Part shown: one piece after another, positions 14,305 to 18,218 of the stretch
Position numbering within the stretch: the stretch's first letter is position 1
How the letters are laid out: every line of letters starts with the position of its first letter
Assembly (NCBI GenBank): GCA_002362735.1
Contig: DEUU01000057.1
Span: 9,278-27,495 of the forward strand
DNA from: Dehalococcoidia bacterium UBA3254
GTDB taxonomy: Bacteria > Chloroflexota > Dehalococcoidia > Dehalococcoidales > UBA3254
Reading direction: 5' to 3'
Length of the DNA stretch: 18,218 bases
Made by a program: the position numbers and the translations under genes
Notes under the pieces: model-generated
What the model was told of the DNA's origin: nothing
The model's input: the letters and a program-made list of their open reading frames with translations, nothing else
The model's database searches: none

Positions 14305-14952
14305 TTAATCCGGTTTATCCCTTTTATCAAAAATATGACGAAATCGAAAATAAAGAATCAACCACATCACAATAATTAACAAAATAAATCCAAATATAAA
14401 ATAGTTTTGTAAATCCTGGCTTGCGTTTTTAATTGTTTCCCTGGCGATAAATCCAAAAAGAACCAGACCAGAATCATAAATCAATGAGGATATCACCACT
14501 CCCAGTGCAAAGCGCCAGTATTGCAACTTGAGGCTTCCCGCAACGATCGAAGGCACTTGCAAGAAACCCGGGGTTAACCTCACCACTACTACAGCCAGAG
14601 CAATCCTTTGTGTTATTCTTGATTTAAGGGTCTCGACTCCTCGAAGAAACCATGAAAAATGTTTCTCCAGCCACTGAAGAAAGGGAATACCCACTAAACG
14701 GCTCACCCAATAGAGAATAGCAGCTCCGATTTCACGACCCAGCAACAACATTATCATGATAAGTACAACCTGCATTGATAAAGGACCAATATAGTAGCTG
14801 GCAAACAAGACAAATATTTCCAGCGTTAACAACAGCGGGAATCCGAGATCACTTAATACTCCCATTATGAATAAAACCCCTAAGCTGGCCGGGTTTTGCA
14901 AGCTTACGTTGTAAGTTAACTGGGAAAACAGGTCCTGAAGTCCGAGAAACAC
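14305..14952 (-). CDS. DedA/VTT-domain (SNARE-associated family) membrane protein
   Basis: This 215-residue polytopic protein has DedA/VTT landmarks: an amphipathic start, hydrophobic segments around 20-55 and 60-80, GREIGAAILYWVSRLVG (73-89), the VVVVRLTPGFLQVPSIVAGSLKLQYWRF block (the counterpart of the family's GRFxPxxRTxxxxxAG motif), GxxIYDSGLVLFG and a final membrane helix followed by a basic tail. Members are membrane transporters or flippases tied to lipid and proton homeostasis. The start is GTG at 14952, because an in-frame TGA lies two codons upstream; GGGAG is about 10 bases away. The arginine in VVRLTPG is kept but the block is divergent, so it may belong to the broader VTT group rather than classical DedA. 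It sits tail to tail with another membrane lipid-type gene. Confidence 0.85.
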   Translation of the reverse strand: MFLGLQDLFSQLTYNVSLQNPASLGVLFIMGVLSDLGFPLLLTLEIFVLFASYYIGPLSMQVVLIMIMLLLGREIGAAILYWVSRLVGIPFLQWLEKHFSWFLRGVETLKSRITQRIALAVVVVRLTPGFLQVPSIVAGSLKLQYWRFALGVVISSLIYDSGLVLFGFIARETIKNASQDLQNYFIFGFILLIIVMWLILYFRFRHIFDKRDKPD

Positions 14953-15504
14953 TTTTCAGGCGCTCCCGAATAATAATCTGGATTTTGACTGGAATAAACT
15001 TTTACTCCTCATCTAGTGTTTCTTGTTGCTTCGCTAATTTTACTCAATAATGAATGCGTATTAAGACCAGACCAGACTTCCAAACAGCGGATTCCGTTGA
15101 GGATGATTAAAGAAGGTATTACTAGTAAGATTGTCCGGTAATTTCCCGCGCAGTTCATCTTATTTTTTTATATAGTTCTTCGCTATTACAACCGCAACAC
15201 TCGGTTCCTCAGGCATACCCATTTACCTTTTCCGGATGTAAAGCAGACACTATTATTAACTGTGAAAGACCTCTTACCCAAACCCCTCATTAACTTTATA
15301 AATGATTAACTTTGCGGGAGCATCAGTAAACCTGCTTAATACTCGCAACTATTTCAGGGATAAAAGATACTGGTTAATTACTGTTTTAATTTGACATTAA
15401 TACTGTATTGGGTTTACTATTACGATAATAAGCCTAATTTGACTACGCAAATCTGCCGGATCGATTACTTGAAAATGCGTATTGCCCTGGCTGTTTAGCT
15501 GATC
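14953..15504. other. 550 bp gene-poor stretch between divergent genes
   Basis: No ORF with a ribosome site, no tRNA-like T-loop sequence and no strong hairpin were found on either strand. It holds the promoter at 15391-15420 near its right end and presumably the leftward promoter of the DedA-type gene, which I could not identify convincingly. Most of it is unexplained. Confidence 0.5.
15391..15420 (+). promoter_or_regulatory. Sigma-70 promoter for the alpha/beta hydrolase gene
   Basis: A perfect TTGACA (15391-15396) is followed by an 18-base spacer and TACTAT (15415-15420, 5 of 6 to consensus). The expected start near 15427 gives a leader of about 78 bases. Confidence 0.65.
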
Positions 15505-16446
15505 ATGAATTCAAGAACTAAGGATTTCGCCATCAAAATGCAGATAATACGAGCCTTATACTGGTTAAGGCTATTTCTAAATAAACCCAGCAACGGAATT
15601 TTTGCCTCACTCTCTTATCATTTCAAAAAAATGTTGCAGTTATGGCGTTCCAGTAAACCCTTAACCGACCCTCGGAAATTTGGGCTAGAATTCTCACCTG
15701 TTTCATTTCCAAGTCGTGATGGATTGAATTTGCGGGGATGGTGGTTCGGAGACAACGAGAAACGTCCGGTAGTTATTATGCTGCATGGAATAAACGCCAA
15801 TAGATCAGAGCCTGAAGAACGAGTATTCGGGATAACAAAAGAGCTGATAAATCATGGCTATCATATTCTGGTCTTTGACCTTCGAGCTCACGGTGAATCT
15901 GATGGCAGTTATATTTCCGCCGGCTACTTTGAAAAAAATGATCTCCTGGGAGCCGTTGATTATATACGGCGAAGAGGAGTTAAAGGTAAGATTGGCGTCC
16001 TGGGTTTTTCTATGGGAGCCGCTATTTCACTCCTCGGAGCGGCTGAGACTAAAGAGATTTCAGCTGTAGTGGCTGACTCCGCCTTCATGGATATCGTCAG
16101 CTTAATTAGATGGAAATTCTCGAGATGGAGATATGTTCTCAGGCTTTTTATTCCGGCGATTTTGCTTGCGATAAAAAACCTCTACCATGTGGATCTCAGT
16201 CGAATTAAACCGATCGAGGCGATAAAGCAGATTCAGGTTCCCGTATTCATTATTCATGGAGGGATGGATGGCACTATCCCCGTCGAGCATGCTTATAAAT
16301 TAAGAAGCGCTTGCCGGAATCGAAATAATCAATTCTGGATAATACCGGAAGCCAGACATACGGATGCATTTTCCCTCCATAGAGAGGAATATTTGGCCAA
16401 AATATTATCCTTCTTTAACCGGTCTTTAACCCCCATCGGTTGCTAA
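15505..16446 (+). CDS. Alpha/beta hydrolase (serine hydrolase)
   Basis: This 313-residue protein has a complete catalytic triad: nucleophile Ser169 in GFSMGA, Asp255 in GGMDGTIP and His285 in EARHTDAF. The oxyanion-hole region is MLHGINANRSE (92-102), and LVFDLRAHGESDGSY (122-136) is typical of the esterase/peptidase-like branch. A basic, partly hydrophobic N-terminal segment (about 10-45) may touch the membrane. The ATG at 15505 is the first start after an in-frame TAG three codons upstream; neither it nor the ATG at 15538 has a clear ribosome site, so the start is uncertain. The gene is alone behind its own promoter and overlaps the opposing flavoprotein gene by 21 bp at the 3' end. The substrate (ester, thioester or other) is unknown. 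Confidence 0.9.
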   Translation: MNSRTKDFAIKMQIIRALYWLRLFLNKPSNGIFASLSYHFKKMLQLWRSSKPLTDPRKFGLEFSPVSFPSRDGLNLRGWWFGDNEKRPVVIMLHGINANRSEPEERVFGITKELINHGYHILVFDLRAHGESDGSYISAGYFEKNDLLGAVDYIRRRGVKGKIGVLGFSMGAAISLLGAAETKEISAVVADSAFMDIVSLIRWKFSRWRYVLRLFIPAILLAIKNLYHVDLSRIKPIEAIKQIQVPVFIIHGGMDGTIPVEHAYKLRSACRNRNNQFWIIPEARHTDAFSLHREEYLAKILSFFNRSLTPIGC

Positions 16447-16977
16447 ACATTCCGCTATCTGCCGGCCCATTTTTTGGGCCTGTTGAATTATTTTTGTTTG
16501 CTTCTTAATATCACCCGTCCCAGACGCATATCCGGTAAGGCTGAATATCCTGGCATTTGAATGATTAAACATCTTTTTCATATCTTCAATAGCTTCGTCA
16601 GCCCCCTCTCCCCCACCAACGGCAATCAAACCCACACACATCGCTTTGGCCTCTTTGTCATGAGTATATAAAAAGTAATTGCGGTCCATAAATGTCTTTA
16701 GTTGGGCTGACATATTATAATAATAGACCGGGCTGGCCAGAATAACTCCATCCGCCAGCCTGAATTTTTCCAAAATCCAGGGAGCATCGTCTTTTTGTTT
16801 ACATTCTGATAATTCATCGCAATCGTCATGTCCCTGGCAAGGATTTATCTTATATTCACTTAACACAAATTTCTCTGTTTGAATTCCATGGGAAGATATT
16901 TCCTTTAAAACCTCATCGATCAAATAGTTTGTGTTACCTTTTATTCTTGGGCTCCCACCGATAGCGACGACCTTCAC
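16426..16977 (-). CDS. Flavodoxin-fold NAD(P)H-dependent reductase, iron-sulfur flavoprotein-like
   Basis: This 183-residue protein has the FMN-binding phosphate loop GGSPRIKGNTNYLI (7-20), the SPVYYYNMSAQLKTFMDR segment (82-99) and GLIAVGGGEGAD (115-126) of the NADPH-dependent FMN reductase/flavodoxin-like family. Its cysteine segment NPCQGHDDCDELSECKQKDD has Cys47, His50, Cys53 and Cys59. Iron-sulfur flavoproteins (Isf) normally have a compact Cys-x2-Cys-x2-Cys-x4-7-Cys, so the second position is His here and cluster binding is uncertain. The start is GTG at 16977, with AGGAGG 5 bases upstream. The gene follows prmA on the same strand after 31 bp and may share its transcript. A role in electron transfer or quinone/flavin reduction is inferred from the family. 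Confidence 0.88.
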   Translation of the reverse strand: MKVVAIGGSPRIKGNTNYLIDEVLKEISSHGIQTEKFVLSEYKINPCQGHDDCDELSECKQKDDAPWILEKFRLADGVILASPVYYYNMSAQLKTFMDRNYFLYTHDKEAKAMCVGLIAVGGGEGADEAIEDMKKMFNHSNARIFSLTGYASGTGDIKKQTKIIQQAQKMGRQIAECLATDGG

Positions 16978-17008
16978 TATAACCTCCTCAATGTTCTGGT
17001 TGTTTAAA

Positions 17009-17896
17009 TCAAAGTCCTTCTTTACTCGCCGCGACTATGCACCATTCTTCTTCATACTCAACAGAATCGAGTTTTAGATCCGCTAAGGACAGGCGGATAA
17101 GGACTTCATCCAACTGTTGCTTCTGAATACCACTGACAATCAGGATTCCACCAGGCGACAATACTTTAGTAAACCGATAAGCCAGATCAATAATTGTTCT
17201 GGAAGTAATGTTAGCCAGTATCAAATCAAAAAAGTTTTTAAACCTTCTTTGTGCTTCCAGATTGAGAGTTCCCCTCTTAATCCTGACCGATTGATCTACC
17301 TGATTTGTTTTTACGTTGCTGCAGGCGGCTTTAACCGCCACCGGATCGATATCTAAACCCAGGATTGAAGATGCGCCCAGCTTGGCGGCAGCAATCGCGA
17401 GTATACCTGAACCTGTCCCAAGGTCTAAGACCGACATTCCACGTTTAAAATGTTTCTCGAGATAGATCAAACAAAGTCGAGTTGTAGGATGCAGGCCCGT
17501 CCCGAAGGCGGCTCCGGGATCAAGCTCTATGATAATGCGGTTAGAAGGCGGTAAAGCTTGAAACACCCACGTCGGTTTAATGATAAAACGATCACCAATT
17601 TCAAGAATACCAAAGTGTTTTTTCAAAGAATCCATCCAGTCCTCAGGTTTGAGCATATGCTCAACCAGACTGACGGGAAAAGATAACTGGGAAATTTCTT
17701 CGACAACCTTTTGTCGTGTAGTTTGGTAAGAACGAGTACGCGGAAGATAAGCCCTCACCGTAAAGTAAATATTATCATTGCCCTCAGAAGCCACTCCTTC
17801 AATCGTAGCACCACCCTGCCCGTACTTACCTAACACCGATGCCACTATTTCTGCTTCTGACGAATTCAAGATAGCTTTTATTTCCATCCACTGCAT
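17009..17896 (-). CDS. prmA: Ribosomal protein L11 methyltransferase PrmA
   Basis: This 295-residue SAM-dependent methyltransferase has the PrmA hallmark DPGAAFGTGLHPTTRLCL (126-143) before the SAM motif LDLGTGSG (157-164). Next come the acidic motif LDIDP (181-185, ribose contact) and DLILANI (224-230). The N-terminal ~95 residues form the L11-recognition domain. It trimethylates lysines and the N-terminus of ribosomal protein L11 in the cytoplasm. The ATG has GGGAG 7-8 bases upstream. Its promoter is visible at 17924-17952. The flavoprotein gene follows 31 bp downstream in the same direction. Length and motifs are normal for the family, and nothing suggests loss of function. Confidence 0.95.
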   Translation of the reverse strand: MQWMEIKAILNSSEAEIVASVLGKYGQGGATIEGVASEGNDNIYFTVRAYLPRTRSYQTTRQKVVEEISQLSFPVSLVEHMLKPEDWMDSLKKHFGILEIGDRFIIKPTWVFQALPPSNRIIIELDPGAAFGTGLHPTTRLCLIYLEKHFKRGMSVLDLGTGSGILAIAAAKLGASSILGLDIDPVAVKAACSNVKTNQVDQSVRIKRGTLNLEAQRRFKNFFDLILANITSRTIIDLAYRFTKVLSPGGILIVSGIQKQQLDEVLIRLSLADLKLDSVEYEEEWCIVAASKEGL

Positions 17897-17923
17897 TCTG
17901 AGTTCTCCCTTTACGCTGTCTTT

Positions 17924-17952
17924 ATTTTACGCTAATAGGTTTTCGGCTTCAA
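17924..17952 (-). promoter_or_regulatory. Sigma-70 promoter for prmA
   Basis: On the minus strand TTGAAG (17952-17947) and TAAAAT (17929-17924) are 17 bases apart. The expected start near 17917 gives a leader of about 20 bases holding the GGGAG site. A palindrome overlaps the -35 box. Confidence 0.55.
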
Positions 17953-17960
17953 CGGTTGAA
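17948..17960. promoter_or_regulatory. Palindrome over the prmA -35 box, candidate operator
   Basis: TTCAAC-G-GTTGAA is a perfect 6 bp inverted repeat around one base and overlaps the -35 element, a typical repressor position. Binding is not shown. Confidence 0.35.
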
Positions 17961-18008
17961 ATAACCGGAAGTCATGGTTTTCCCATTCTCATAATTTTTA
18001 TTTTCGTC

Positions 18009-18104
18009 ATGCCTACTAAAACACGTTTACAAAAACCGTCCAAAAAATATAAGATCTACGATCAATCGATGAACGGCAAAATGATAAGAAAATTCGAAAA
18101 ATAA
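18009..18104 (+). CDS. Possible small basic protein, 31 residues
   Basis: The ATG at 18009 opens a 31-codon frame rich in Lys and Arg, beginning MPTKTRLQKPSKKYKIYD and ending IRKFEK. The composition is like tiny rRNA-binding proteins, but I recognise no family. There is no Shine-Dalgarno site before the ATG, and lysine-rich peptides arise readily in A-rich DNA. The frame stays open upstream, but that part overlaps prmA antisense and is not credible. Confidence 0.25.
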   Translation: MPTKTRLQKPSKKYKIYDQSMNGKMIRKFEK

Positions 18105-18113
18105 CGGCCATAT

Positions 18114-18142
18114 TTGACTTTATTGTCAACCTACTTCAAAAT
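18114..18142 (+). promoter_or_regulatory. Probable promoter for the nfu gene
   Basis: TTGACT (18114-18119), a 17-base spacer and CAAAAT (18137-18142) fit a moderate sigma-70 promoter. TTGAC-N6-GTCAA (18114-18129) forms an inverted repeat over the -35 region, a possible operator, for example for an Fe-S responsive regulator. Confidence 0.4.
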
Positions 18143-18168
18143 GATAATAGAGGAGGAGGAATCAACTT

Positions 18169-18218
18169 ATGAACGAGAAAGTAAAAGCAGCCTTAGACCA
18201 GATTAGACCAGCCCTGCA
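18169..18218 (+). CDS. NifU/Nfu C-terminal-domain Fe-S scaffold protein, 3' end cut by window
   Basis: Only about 16 codons are present, starting MNEKVKAALDQIRPAL. This matches the conserved opening of stand-alone Nfu domains, in which the next residues are usually QADGGDVEL and a later CxxC binds a 4Fe-4S cluster for delivery to target proteins. The start is firm: GAGGAGGAGGA (18150-18160) lies about 8 bases upstream. The cluster ligands lie beyond the window, so the call rests on the N-terminal pattern alone. Confidence 0.75.
   Translation, partial: MNEKVKAALDQIRPAL

Noticed and set aside
14953..15400. Search for a tRNA, riboswitch or CRISPR repeat in the large gap
   Set aside because: No T-loop-like GTTCRANYC with pairing arms, no riboswitch core and no regularly spaced direct repeats were seen.
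17778..18104. 108-codon plus-strand ORF extending back over the prmA 5' end
   Set aside because: The first part is antisense to prmA and has no ribosome site; only the last 31 codons are kept, as a low-confidence candidate.
1..18218. Defence system, prophage or insertion sequence
   Set aside because: No transposase, integrase, nuclease/toxin-antitoxin pair, phage structural gene or terminal inverted repeat pair was recognised in any frame.

Overview
This is an 18.2 kb piece of bacterial chromosome with moderate GC content (mid-40s per cent by eye). Genes are tightly packed and most start behind clear Shine-Dalgarno sites. The gene mix is tandem family III CoA-transferases, a corrinoid protein with a URO-D-type methyltransferase partner, a TRAP transporter, an Lrp/aminotransferase pair, a bS22-type mini ribosomal protein, RecN, a degenerate PlsY relative, PrmA and Nfu. 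This is most reminiscent of an anaerobic or sediment Chloroflexota (Dehalococcoidia-like) bacterium. That placement is an inference from gene families and protein flavour; there is no rRNA or other decisive marker. I see no phage genes, transposases, CRISPR arrays, tRNA or rRNA.

Region 1 (1-7500) looks catabolic. Two adjacent family III CoA-transferase genes (the first cut by the window edge) read rightward and meet, tail to tail, a leftward two-gene operon of a corrinoid (B12-binding) protein and a URO-D/methyltransferase-like protein. Divergent from that operon is a complete DctP-DctQ-DctM TRAP transporter operon. Each side of the shared 270 bp control region has a near-consensus sigma-70 promoter with a 17 bp spacer, and the region holds two inverted repeats built on the same half-site, TGTCGAT. 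A plausible reading is uptake of an organic acid by TRAP, CoA activation by the transferases and methyl or one-carbon removal by the corrinoid pair. The substrate cannot be read from sequence.

Region 2 (7500-9500) holds an Lrp/AsnC regulator followed by a class I aminotransferase, an arrangement very like the AlaR/AlaT (YugG/YugH) pair of Bacillus subtilis, then a small hypothetical gene on the opposite strand.

Region 3 (9700-11150) holds a UlaG-type metallo-beta-lactamase-fold hydrolase, a 32-residue bS22/AURKAIP1-COX24-type ribosomal protein gene, and a 460 bp stretch with no long ORF. That stretch contains a good intrinsic terminator, a perfect 26 bp palindrome and, just after the palindrome, a consensus ribosome-binding site feeding a 26-codon ORF.

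Region 4 (11150-18218) is mostly housekeeping. It contains recN, a nitroreductase, a PlsY-like membrane protein that has lost several acyltransferase motif residues, a DedA/VTT membrane protein, a 550 bp gene-poor gap ending in a consensus promoter, an alpha/beta hydrolase, an Isf-like flavoprotein with an altered cysteine motif, prmA, and the first 16 codons of an Nfu-type Fe-S scaffold gene cut by the window end. Several gene pairs converge with overlapping or nearly touching 3' ends (recN/nitroreductase, PlsY-like/DedA, hydrolase/flavoprotein), so the region is compact.
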